Positions 1 through 9,961 of a stretch of 64,000 nucleotides of DNA are shown one piece after another. Made by a program: the position numbers and the translations under genes. How positions within the stretch are numbered: the stretch's first letter is position 1; every line of letters starts with the position of its first letter. The DNA comes from Siphonodentalium dalli (lineage: Eukaryota > Mollusca > Scaphopoda > Gadilida > Siphonodentaliidae). The stretch covers positions 16,306,440 through 16,370,439 of the forward strand of contig CP136061.1 in the NCBI GenBank assembly GCA_032622095.1. Reading direction: 5' to 3'. The notes below the pieces were generated by a model. That model had not been told where the DNA came from. It did no database searches and was given only the letters and a program-made list of their open reading frames with translations.

Positions 1-138
1 TATCATAAGTCTATGCTAATTAACATAATAAAGTTCCGGCATTGACATCGGCATGTTTATAGTGGAATATAATAAACAGAATAATCACTTGATTGGACTG
101 GTGACGTGAAGTAATTCATTGTAGGCAGGAACTTTTGA
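1..138. other. Unassigned AT-rich DNA
   Basis: No coding frame, RNA gene or repeat structure is recognised in this stretch before the first inverted repeat. Confidence 0.5.
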
Positions 139-280
139 AATAAAAACACTTCGCCTCGGCGTGTATAGTATAATTTGACCACAAAGAAACTGATTGTAGG
201 ACGACGCGAAGCGGGGTCCTACAATTCGTTTCGGCTGTCAAATTCTACTATACACGCCGATTCACAGTGTTTTTTATTTA
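139..280. repeat. Small foldback repeat with nested hairpin
   Basis: The arms at about 140-178 and 239-280 are inverted copies of each other (shared core CGGCGTGTATAGTA on one strand, TACTATACACGCCG on the other). The interior carries a second, smaller inverted pair around TTGTAGGAC and GTCCTACAA at about 195-225. This is the shape of a short non-autonomous inverted-repeat element. No target duplication is obvious, so the exact ends are uncertain. Confidence 0.6.
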
Positions 281-1074
281 TTTTTTTAATTCGACTGTAT
301 GTTGTTTTTTATCGAAATTGTATTTTGACAGACGTGCAACCTGCTATATAATAGCCCAGATTTTTATCTCTCCGTGGTATGATTTGCAACAAACATTTCG
401 TTTCTTCGAACTGTAGCGTCAAACATGAGGACACTGTTGAACGGCGCCCCCTTTCGGTTGCTCTCTGGCAGTATTTTGTAGATAAGAATTATTTTTGTTC
501 TTTTTTAAATAAAATTTAGTATTAGTAGGAAGCAATTATATGTCCCTTTCGTCAGTCTATATCATGATATTAACAAATTCACGTGTGGTTTCAATTATGA
601 GCGTTCTGAAAGTTTGAGGCGTTGGCAGCATTTCTTTTTGTTGTGCTACAATTCAGAATATCTAAAATTGTACCACAAAACGACGTACATGTATCCATGG
701 GAATACAGGCTACTGACCAATCAGAATTGGCATTGTATGCAGGTTTGGGCAAGGTTGTATTACAATATATTAGAAAACATTCGAGCGCAATGCGCTCTCG
801 AATTTATGCAACGTCCCTACCTATCATGAATGACTTTACGTTACCAGTTCAATCTCTATATTTATTTTTAAAGCAAATACTCAATATACTTAGTTATGTA
901 GTGTGTAGTATTGTACCAGTGAAATTCGTATTGTTACAAATATATATTATCAAGTAAATCTCATGTCTATATAAATAAGTAAATGTGTGTGAATTATTTT
1001 GAATACATCTTATTTAGCGTGCATTCTGACCTTTTGATTAATGCCGATTCAAGTTTACATTTCAGAGCTATAAT
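281..1074. other. No gene recognised
   Basis: AT-rich sequence. The open frames here are short (about 70-110 codons), overlap each other in different frames and show no domain, signal peptide or splice-site pattern that would support a gene. Confidence 0.5.
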
Positions 1075-1414
1075 AGGTCAAACAAAGGGTGTTGTATGGC
1101 CAAGCCAGTCTAAATATTCACCTACATGATCCAAAATGGCCACCAACCAGAGGGGTTAAAATAGGGCACACATGCCATTTATCGCCCCCATGACCAATTT
1201 TGGTCTAACAAAGGGTGTTGTAGGGTGACCCCCAAGCCAATCTAAATATTCTCCCCACTCACCTCACCCTGATCGAAAATTGCCACTGCCCAGAGGGGTT
1301 CATATAGCACACCCATGCCATCTCATCGGCCCCTTTACCAATTCTGGTAAAAAAAAAATGGGTATTGTATTGTGCCCCCCCCCCCCCCCCCCAAGCCAAT
1401 CTAAATATTCACCC
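1075..1414. repeat. ~130-bp tandem repeat family C, first block
   Basis: Monomers of about 125-140 bp repeat in direct orientation. Landmarks are AACAAAGGGTGTTGTA (near 1080 and 1205), CTAAATATTC, and CAGAGGGGTT followed by a GGGCACAC-like string and ATGCCAT. A poly-C run at about 1374-1392 lies in the last monomer. The block continues after the hAT element at 3096, so the two blocks were one array before that insertion. Confidence 0.75.
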
Positions 1415-1422
1415 CACTCAAC

Positions 1423-3095
1423 TAGGGTCCTGCGAATATTCGATTCGAAAGTCAAATTCGATTCGAATTCGAGTCGAAATTTCCAACTCGAAATTTCGAA
1501 CATATATGGATGAAATTATTAGCTGTTTACGAACGCGTACACACGTCTATCTTAGCTGTTTCTGTGCCATTTAATTCCCTAAAATTATGAATATGTGCGC
1601 TTTATAATTATTATTGTACATCACGAATGTACGCATGCTATTAAATATATTTATGGCCAGTAATTAGCCACCAGATTAGGACCACTAAATACGTCTGAAT
1701 TCTAGCTTGGAACATGATTGCCAAAAGCTCTGAAATCGCCGTTGGACCGACGACGCACATAAATTATAATAACTATGAGACTGAGCAACTACTAGCGTTA
1801 TCCACCGACTGTCTATCTCAGGTTCCGCGTTATTTGTATGTGACATCGTTGATGATGTAAACTTCACGTGTTTCAGGGGTCGAAAAGTGCATGTTGGTGC
1901 AGGGGGGGGGGGGTGTTGTGTAAAATAAATTCAGGCACGTATGGCATTTTTCCCCTTTCGATCATTTTTTGTACCCACCCACCCCCACCGCCAAATTTTT
2001 TTCCGTTTTCGGCAGTTTTTTCCGACCATTTTTTGACACCCTTTTACACTAAAACAGAGATTTGCGGGGGGGAATTCACTGTAGACAGCTGTATATGAAT
2101 TTCTGTGCATACTATTTATCAAGGATGTTAACATGGACATGTAAATAGGAATGAGTCATTTTGAGGTCATTCGGCCAAACAAACATGGCTGCCAGCGGCC
2201 ATCTTGGATTTCAAAATTTGCAACAAAATACAACACGACAACTGCCTGCAGTCAGTTTACCAGTTAGAATTACATTATTTCTCTCATTCAAAGTGGTTTT
2301 GAAGCCCAACTCATTGCCAAAACACTAAAAAACAAGCAGGAATTTTTTTTTTTAGTTGCGGAAAAAATTGCTTGTTGGTGGCTTTGACCACCCACCCACC
2401 CCGGCACAATTTTTTTGTTCACCCCCCCCCCCTGGTTTGTGGAGTTTTCTTTTGAAGTTGATTGTCAGTTTCGGAGCGTTCCTTTGGCACTTGACAATAA
2501 GTCGTCCGTTATTCATGTTTATTTTAAACATGATAAGCTTCTCAGGCAGTGCAAGAACTTACACGTGTGACGAATAGAACATGGTGTATAAATCGCAAGC
2601 ATCTGGGACAACGACCCAGCTATGGAATCATCAGTTCCAGAAGCACCCAGTACTACATCAACACGCTACACTGCGACTGTTGTTGCATCTTCAAGTTTAC
2701 AACAACGGGTGTTTCCGAATGCCCATTTGCAATTTTGCATGTACATGCAAACTGAACAAACTTTGCGTGATTTTAGTTCCGATAGGCCGGTTATATATTA
2801 ATCGTCGTGACGTCCGCATGGACGTTTTGATCTGTTTTTGTTTCTTCTCGACAATAATCAATTGAAGTTAATAGTATCGCGATTGACGGTTGATCGCCAC
2901 ATAAGCTATGATGGAACTTCATATGGAAGTTCATAGAATGTTTCAAACATCATCTAATCATTAGCAAAACATGCCTAATTGAGAATGCAACACACATGTA
3001 TAATTCGATTCGATATTCGATTCGATATTAGATTCGTATTCTTCAATTCGATTCGATATTCGATTCGATCAAAATCTCCAATTCGCAGGACCCTA
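1423..3095. mobile_element. Non-autonomous hAT-like DNA transposon
   Basis: The element starts with TAGGGTCCTGCGAAT (1423-1437) and ends with the exact reverse complement ATTCGCAGGACCCTA (3081-3095). It is flanked by an identical 8-bp direct repeat CACTCAAC at 1415-1422 and 3096-3103. Eight-bp target duplications and short terminal inverted repeats are the hallmark of the hAT superfamily. Both subterminal regions are rich in ATTCGATTCGA-type motifs, which hAT elements commonly carry near their ends. The 1,673-bp body contains no convincing transposase: open frames are short and none shows a recognisable hAT domain. It also contains one monomer of repeat family A (about 2118-2225) and poly-C/poly-G runs. 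Removing the element and one target copy restores a continuous family C monomer, which confirms that it inserted into that array. Confidence 0.85.
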
Positions 3096-3448
3096 CACTC
3101 AACCCACCCTGACCCAAGATGTCCACTGTAGAGAGGGGTTCAAATAGGGCACCCGGCCATGCCATTTCTAGGTCCCTTGACGGATTTAGGTCAAATAAAG
3201 GGTGTTGTAAGGTGCCCCCCCCCCATGTCATTCTAAAGTATTCACCTAACTCAATCCAAAATTGCCACCATCCAGAGAGGTTCAAATAGGGCACCCATGC
3301 CATTTCACAGCCCCTTGACTGATATAGGTTAAACAAAGGACATTGTATGGTGGCCCCGAGCCGATCTAAATATTCACCTTACCACGATCCAATTTGGCCG
3401 CCGTACAGAGGGGTTCAAATAGGGCACCCATGCCATTTCTCAGGCCAT
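3096..3448. repeat. Family C tandem repeat, block after the hAT element
   Basis: This continues the array at 1075-1414 in the same orientation: CAGAGGGGTTCAAATAGGGC near 3402, ATGCCATTTC near 3160, 3299 and 3431, and an AAAGGGTGTTGTA-type string near 3195. The first eight bases are the right-hand target duplication of the hAT insertion. Confidence 0.75.
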
Positions 3449-3826
3449 TTTGGATCGGGGTGGTGCGGGTAGGATGAATACTTAGATTGGCTTGGGGGTC
3501 TCCCTACAACACCCTTTGTTTGACATGGGCCCTATTTTAACCCATTCTGGATGGTGGCCATTTTGGATCGGGGTGAATCTTTAGATTGGCTTGGGGACCA
3601 CACTTTGTTTGATCTATATTGGTCAAGAGGCCGAGAAATGGCATGTGTGCCCTATTTTGATTTTTAACCCTCTGGATGGTGGCCATTTTCGATTGGAGTG
3701 GGGTGAGTATTTAGATTAGCTTGCTGGTGGTCACCCTGCAACGCCCTTTGTTTGACCTAAATCGGTCAAGGGGCTGAATATTGACATGGTGCCCTGTTTT
3801 AACCCCTCTGGGCAGTGCCAATTTTT
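3449..3826. repeat. Family C tandem repeat, inverted block
   Basis: From about 3449 the same monomer runs in the opposite orientation. The landmarks are now GCCATTTTGGATCGGGGTG, TTAGATTGGCTTGGGG and ACAACACCCTTTGTTTGA. The orientation switch lies near 3440-3450, making a head-to-head junction with the block before it. Confidence 0.7.
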
Positions 3827-4715
3827 AGCTCAACTTTACTTTGTAAAGTTTGAGCTATAATTGCCATGGCTTGGTATCCGTCATTCGTGTGTGTGTGTGC
3901 GTCTATCAACAATTTCCTTTAGCACGGGCTACAGGTCATACCTTTGGTCAGATCATCATCAAATTTGTCATAGCTGTTGACATTGACATGTAGATGGGAA
4001 TGAGTCATTTTGGGGTCATTCGGAAAAAAAACATGGCCGCCAGCGGCCATCTTGGATTTAAAAATTCAATCCATTAGCACTGACTACATGTCGTACTGTT
4101 CATCTGATCATCATTAAATTTGTCATGGATGTTAATATTGACATGTAGATGGGAACGAATAATTTTGGGGTCGTTCGGTAAAAAAACATGGCCGCCAGCA
4201 GCCATCTTGGATTTCACTCTGTGCATGACTAAATCCTTTGGCACGGGCTACAGGTCGTACCTTTCGTCAGATCATTATGAAATTTGTCATGGCTGTTGAC
4301 ATTGACATGTAGATGGGAACGAGTCATTTTGGGGTCATTCAGCAAAACAACATGGCCGCCAGGGGCCATAATGGATTTCAAAATTCAATCTATTAGCACG
4401 GGCTACAGGTCGTACTGTTCGTCTGATCATCATGAAATTTGTCATGGATGTTAATATTGACATGTAGATGGGAACGAGTCATTTTGGGGTCATTCGCCCA
4501 AAAAACATGGCCGCCAGTAGTCATCTTGGATTTTACTCTTTGCATGACTAAATCCTTTGGCACAGGCTACCGGTCGTACCTTTGGTCAGATCATTATGAA
4601 ATTTGTCACGGCTGTTGACATTGACATGTAGATGTGACCGAGTCATTTTGGGGGCATTCGTAAAAAAACATGGCCGCCAGCAGCCATCTTGGATTTTCCC
4701 TTTCCAAGTTGAGCT
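3827..4715. repeat. Repeat family A, copy 1 (internal ~160-bp monomers)
   Basis: The copy opens with a near-palindromic hairpin: AGCTCAACTTTAC, then GTAAAGTTTGAGCT. It closes with AAGTTGAGCT (4706-4715), the inverse of the opening AGCTCAACTT, so it behaves like a short-TIR element. Inside are about five monomers of ~160 bp. Each has a CACGGGCTACAGGTCGTAC-like start, an AAATTTGTCATGG block, a GACATGTAGATGGGAACGAG block and the hairpin-forming ATGGCCGCCAGCGGCCAT followed by CTTGGATT. The flanks do not give a clear target duplication. Confidence 0.7.
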
Positions 4716-4874
4716 ACAGTGTCATTGACACTTTCATTTGATTGGTGTGGGGTGATTGGAAAGAGTGGCATGTTCCATCATCTGGTGGCCATTTGTTTCT
4801 CGATTTCAAGGGCAAGGCTCGGAAATCGATCTAGCACCGTGGTTCCATTTCTTCAGAATAGGTCGCCTCGCATA

Positions 4875-4898
4875 TCTATTATATATTTTGGAAGATCT

Positions 4899-4968
<70 letters not shown>

Positions 4969-5704
4969 TCGCGATGGACTCGAACACGGCTGGAACGATT
5001 TCGACCAAACTTGGTACGGACACGTAATTCGACCCGGGAACGAACATGGGCCTATTGATTTTCAGATCAGATGTCAACTTTTCACGTGCCGAGGTCAAAT
5101 CTGTTTTTACGCTGTGTTACGGGAACATTTGAGTTCGGTGCTTACAAATCGATTCGAAACAACGCGAATAATAAAATGCCAGTCATAATAATGACACTGT
5201 GAGAATCTTTCGTGTTTCCTCTTTCCAACGATATATAATGCGTATGTATCCGTTTTAGTTATCTGCCTCAATTATCAAGAAGAAGTGGTACTACCTTCCA
5301 TCAGGATAAAAACAATGCTTAACTTCTATGACGTCGTTAGAGGTCATAACGTTAGATCACGTTAACGCTTAACCGGCCGATGCATTTGACTGTTTCAGAC
5401 GTCTTGGCGATATATCGGGCACCGATGGTAATTTATCTTTACGTTGAAACTTGATAATTAATGAGCGTGTGTATATGAGGCGCGTTTATATACTTGAGTG
5501 GAAATCAAATCGGGTTAAACTGGCGGATTTTTACGGACGAAATTTGATGCATAGGGTATCTCGGTATCCGCTGGGCCGATTTCGCGGTATCCGCTGGGCC
5601 GATTACACCATTTTTGGGGTGTTGGTGTTTGATCCCACCTGACCTTGACCTTCAAAATGGTCAATTCAAGGTCAAAGCCCGGACGAAGTCGGGTCACCTT
5701 CTAG
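4875..5704 (+). mobile_element. Helitron-like non-autonomous element, copy 1
   Basis: It begins TCTATTATATATTTTGG directly after a host A and ends with CTAG directly before a host T, the A/T insertion context and TC...CTRR ends of Helitrons. About 10 bp before the end, CCCGGAC-GAA-GTCGGG forms a short GC-rich hairpin, as Helitron 3' ends require. A second copy at 21720-22377 shares both ends. The interior has a GT microsatellite, then a GGCTGGAACGATTTCGACC-like stretch, and near the 3' end TGACCTTGACCTTCAAAATG. No Rep/helicase coding sequence is present. The assignment to Helitrons rests on terminal structure only. Confidence 0.7.
4899..4968. repeat. (GT)n microsatellite
   Basis: Nearly pure GT dinucleotides with two small interruptions (TTTG near 4903 and GAGG near 4937). 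It lies inside the Helitron-like element, close to its 5' end. The short ORFs rich in Cys/Val or Thr/His here are translations of this microsatellite. Confidence 0.95.
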
Positions 5705-5790
5705 TATATATATTTATGAGAATGCATTGATTGGCCTAACAATTTTTTATAAATTTTTCTTACATTCTTTAACAATTTTTTATCATTTTT
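5705..5790. other. Short AT-rich spacer
   Basis: AT-rich sequence between the Helitron-like element and family A copy 2. It contains a loosely repeated AACAATTTTTTAT motif and no gene. Confidence 0.5.
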
Positions 5791-7171
5791 AGCTCAACTT
5801 TACTTTGTAAAGTTTGAGCTATTGCCATGGCTTGGTGTCCGTATGTGTGTGTGTGTGAGGGTGAGGGTGTGTGTGTGAGGGTGTGTGCGTGACTCGTCAA
5901 CAATTTCCTTTAGCACGGGCTACAGGTCGTACCTTTAGTCGGATCATTATGAAATTTGTCATGGCTATTGACATTGTCATCTAGATGAGAACGAGTAATT
6001 TTGGGGTCATTCGGCAAAAAACATGGCCACCAGCGGCCATCTTGAATTTCAAATTTCAATCCACTAGCACGGGCTATAGGTCGTACTGTTCGTCTGATCA
6101 TCATGAAATTTGTCATCGATGTTAATATTGACATGTAGATGGAAACGAGTCATTTTGGGGTAGTTCGGCCAAAAAACATGGCCGCCAGCAGCCATCTTGG
6201 ATTTTACTCTTTGCATGACTAAATCATTCTGCATGGGCTACAGGTCGTAGCTTTGGTCGGATCTTCATGAAATTTGTCATGGATATTAACAATGACATGT
6301 AGATGGGAACGAGCCATTTTGGGGTCATTAGGCCAAAAAACATGGCCGCCAGCAGCCATCTTGGATTTTACTCTTTGCATGACTAAATCCTTTGGCACGG
6401 ACTACAGGTCGTACCTTTGGTCGGATCATTGTGAGATTTGTCATGGACATCTAGATGAGAATGAGTCATTTTGAGGACATTCGGCAAACAAACATGGCCG
6501 CCAGTGGCCATCTTGAAATTCAAAATTCAACCCATTAGCACGGGCTACTGGTCGTACTGTTTGTCTGATCATCATGAAATTTGTCGTGGATGTTAATATT
6601 GACACGAGCCATTTTGGGGTCATTAGGCCAAAGAACATGGCCGCCAGCAGCCATCTTGGATTTTACTCTTTGCATGACTAAATCCTTTGGCACGGACTAC
6701 CTTTGGTCGGATCATTATGAGATTTGTCATGGCTGTTGACATTGACATCTAGCTGAGAATGAGTCATTTTGGGGTCATTGGGCAAAAAAACATGGCCGCC
6801 AATGGCCATCTTGAATTTCAAAATTCAATCCATTAGGACGGGCTACAGGTCGTACTCTTCGTCTGATCATCATGAAATGTGTCGTGGATGTTAATATGTA
6901 GATAGGAACGAGTCAGTTTGGGGTCATTCGGCCAAAAAACATGGCCGCCAGCAGCCATCTTGGATTTTACTCTTTGTATGACTAAATCCTTTAGCACGGG
7001 CTACAGGTCGTACCTTTAGTCTGATCATCATAAAATTTGCCATGGATGTTAACAATGATATGAAGATGGGAACGAGTGATCTTGAGGTCAGTCGGCCAAA
7101 AACCATGGCCGCCAGCAGCCATCTTGGATTTTACTCTGTGTGTGACTAAATCCTTTAGCACGGGCTACAGA
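5791..7171. repeat. Repeat family A, copy 2, 3' truncated
   Basis: It opens with the same AGCTCAACTTTAC / GTAAAGTTTGAGCT hairpin as copy 1 and with the same ATTTTT to its left. It then has a degenerate GT-rich stretch (about 5844-5890) followed by about eight ~160-bp monomers with the ATGGCCGCCAGCAGCCATCT hairpin. The last monomer breaks off after CACGGGCTACAG near 7170, and no closing AAGTTGAGCT is seen. Short ORFs on the minus strand (for example near 6441-6638 and 6924-7106) are similar to each other only because they translate the same monomer. Confidence 0.75.
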
Positions 7172-8300
7172 TTTCGACAATTTCATGTTAGGTCAGTTGT
7201 CGACCAAATAATGCAACCGATAGGGCGAATAAGGGCCTTTCGTTAGACACCAAAAGGAGCTATCTACGTGCAGTATTCCTCGAGATATCGGCCGTCCCAC
7301 GCAATTTGAAATTCTGTCCCGCAGATTGTCGTTCTACCCCATATCCCATCCCATCCCGCAGATTGTCATGTCCCAATAATTTCCCCCATTTGGCTCACAG
7401 AATTCCAACCGAAGATTTATGTTTAATGGAAGGGGAATAACTCTATATCTAAATATATAGAGTTGTTCCCCTTGCGTTGAAAATAATTGACTTTGTGCAT
7501 AAACATGACCACAGCACAGACGCCAGTTTCTCAATAAAAATAACATGTCCACAGTAGACTGTTTATTACATAGAATAAGTTGAAAATACAATGCCTTGGA
7601 GCTTATACTCTTTCAAATGGTGTATAATATGGCATATATATTACATAATGTAATCTGGGGGTTCGAAAATTAAGTGGGCCTTTAAAGGATCCATTGCACT
7701 TGTATAATTATGTCGCACAATCCCATTAAGTTTTTGGCACGCCAGTCTCAATCAATGTGCAATGGATATATTTCATGAAAGCTTGTTCACGTGTCGCAAT
7801 ACAGTATACGGAACTTCTATTCATATAGATCCATATACTACATTAACAGCTAAACAAATATGCTTTGAAAAGCTTTCCTTCTATGTTTTGGGGAATATGT
7901 TTCAGCAATGAAACTGGTAATTATATTGAAAGTCTTATATTATATTTCTTTCTCATGGCCCCCAAGCTGTTTTGAGTCGTACATTGTCATTCTTCCAGTG
8001 TTCCTGTTGAAATTCTTATTGGTTTCACTATTATACGTGCACAAAGAACACCGATAGGCCGGAATGCCTTGTTCAATGAAAATATAGTACCATTGTATCG
8101 ACTATAGGAACATGTTGTATTGCGCACTAAAGCTGAAACTTTCATAACACTTGACCAACGCATGAGCACACCGGTTCACAAGACATTTTTTTACACGATT
8201 TGTAACTTTTGCAGTTATATGATAAAAATATTAAATGTCGCCAAAATTAACATAATGTGAATCACGATAGAATCATAGAACCGCCATCTGTTCTTCAGTT
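7172..8300. other. Unassigned DNA
   Basis: No gene is recognised. A CCCATCCCATCCCGCAGATTG-like patch near 7313-7368 is locally repetitive. The string TCGAAAATTAAGTGGGCCTT near 7664 recurs near 25144, so at least that piece belongs to a dispersed repeat. Confidence 0.5.
7431..7472. repeat. Short hairpin
   Basis: The left arm AGGGGAATAACTCTATAT (7431-7448) pairs with ATATAGAGTTGTTCCCCT (7455-7472) at 17 of 18 positions with a six-base spacer. Its function is unknown; it may be the remnant of a foldback repeat. Confidence 0.7.
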
Positions 8301-8396
8301 ATTAATCTGATATGTCAGATTAGTAATATGAAATATCAGATTAATTAGTCTGATATATCAGATTACTTATTCTGAAATATCATATTACATCAGAAC
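8301..8396. repeat. Cluster of short palindromes
   Basis: Overlapping variants of TAATCTGATATATCAGATTA recur about four times (TCTGATATGTCAGA, GAAATATCAGATTAA, TCTGATATATCAGATTA, TCTGAAATATCATATTA). Each is itself nearly palindromic, so the cluster can fold in several registers. No larger element boundary is visible. Confidence 0.7.
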
Positions 8397-8569
8397 ATCT
8401 TCATGGTTATTCGGTGAACCAACATCGTGTGATATCAATTTTAAACGGTACAACGTATTTACGAACTAATAGCACATTCAGAAACAAAGACACACCAAAC
8501 GTGCTTATATAACCGACGCATAGCGTCATGGGAAATTGTTTTCACGAGAATAACTGTTGGAACCTGATA

Positions 8570-8998
8570 GGTTACACTGGTGTAAATGTTTTTCATAGGC
8601 CTCAGTGCTAACGTTTTAGCGTATAGTGTTGGCAATATAAATGTTGGGTCCAAAATTTTCTTTAAATCTGAAAAATTGACATTTTGGGAAACTTTTTACA
8701 CAAAAAAATCATGTCTGTCTAGCAGGGAATTCGCCTTTAAATCTTATGTTTTCGTAACTAGTGTCAGAACCGCATAAACAAATACAGTCATATTTTAGAC
8801 CACACCAAAAAATTCAAACTTCACTACAAAGGGTTAATTCCTGTGCCAATGGTTATTTTACCTATGGGACATCATATGGAAGAGGTGTGATGATTGACTA
8901 TTGACCAATCAGGGCCCAGTGTCTATTTTATTATCTCCTATATATTCCTCCCGCATCCGCTAGATGTCACTCGGAACCTTATTTACACCAGTGTAACC
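8570..8998. mobile_element. MITE-like element with 18-bp perfect TIRs
   Basis: The left end GGTTACACTGGTGTAAAT (8570-8587) is the exact reverse complement of the right end ATTTACACCAGTGTAACC (8981-8998). The copy is flanked by GATA on both sides (8566-8569 and 8999-9002), a plausible 4-bp target duplication. The TIR itself contains the palindrome ACACTGGTGT. No transposase frame lies inside, so this is a non-autonomous element of unknown superfamily. Confidence 0.75.
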
Positions 8999-9069
8999 GA
9001 TAGAGAACCACTCAAAGCAGGTCACATTGGTTCTCCCCTCGGGACAAAAAATAGAAACAAGTTGGGTTA

Positions 9070-9236
9070 AACGTGGAACCAGAATGTCGGTTTTGTACTT
9101 GATTTGGTTCTATAACTTGGTTCTCAAAGAACCAAAACATGTTTGGTCTTCATTTGGTTCTTAATTTTGGTTTGATGATGAAGAACCAAAATGTTTTGGT
9201 TCTTTATTTTGGTTCTTCGTTTGGTTCCTCTACTGG
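9070..9236. repeat. Low-order TTGGTTCT / AGAACCAA repeat patch
   Basis: The octamer TTGGTTCT or its inverse AGAACCAA occurs many times within about 165 bp, with both orientations interleaved, so the region can fold on itself. No coding potential. Confidence 0.7.
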
Positions 9237-9961
9237 GACAATTTTCTCCGTGTGAATTTCAGTGTTATACATGTTGATATTTGCGCATTAACTCGCGAAT
9301 TCCCGAGTTAATTGTGATCTAGCTAGAGTTCATGTTTCTGCAAAATGGCACTTCTACAACCTCTGTTCATTCAGGAAAAATTAATGCATTCAAGATATCT
9401 GTAATTGTGCTTGATTTTGTCCCGATAACGGTTATTTTTAATCAAAAGGAAACGTAACAAATCATTCCTGAACCATCAAAAAACCGGCGATAGAATGACA
9501 ACCATGTTACAGTTCATATACATAGTGCGTGGGTTGAGATATCTGCTATAGGACTGGCTGCGGAGGATCGGGCACAAGTAATCCAGCGTACCCACCATTT
9601 TCTTCGGTCAAGGCTGGTCATGGGGATATATATAGCAAGAAAACCATAGTCAGAAATGGTATCGCCCTCAATATCATATTATAGGCATATATAAAATATA
9701 TTGTTTTCATTAATGCACCACCTCAGAATTCCGTTAAATCAAATACTCCTTCAAATTATTACATTGTCGTTGAAGATTTTTCATTCACTACACCAGAAAG
9801 CCTCTAAATGAGGATCACACATCTATACTAATCGGATTAAATACACTCCGATACTTAGCAATACGACCTTTAGTCTACTTTCCCATCTGTTCACACCTAA
9901 ATATCGAAAGCAATTAACGCGGTGATAAAAGTGACATGCTGCAACAATGAAACATCCGCGA
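9237..9961. other. Unassigned DNA with a dispersed-repeat fragment
   Basis: No gene is recognised. A ~58-bp piece at about 9637-9694 (AAGAAAACCATAGTCAGAAA onward) recurs with few differences at about 24218-24275, so it is part of an uncharacterised interspersed repeat. Confidence 0.5.

Noticed and set aside
614-957. Two overlapping plus-strand ORFs (71 and 111 codons)
   Set aside because: They overlap in different frames in AT-rich DNA and have no recognisable domain or splice context.
2592-2801. Possible transposase remnant inside the hAT element
   Set aside because: A ~69-codon frame with Ser/Thr-rich composition is open here, but no hAT dimerisation or catalytic motif could be recognised, so it is not annotated as coding.
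4719-5188. Cys/Val and Thr/His-rich ORFs
   Set aside because: They are generated by the GT microsatellite within a Helitron-like element.
7654-7680. Possible tRNA-type B box (GGTTCGAAAA)
   Set aside because: No matching A box at the right distance and no tRNA fold nearby; the string also occurs as part of a dispersed sequence near 25144.
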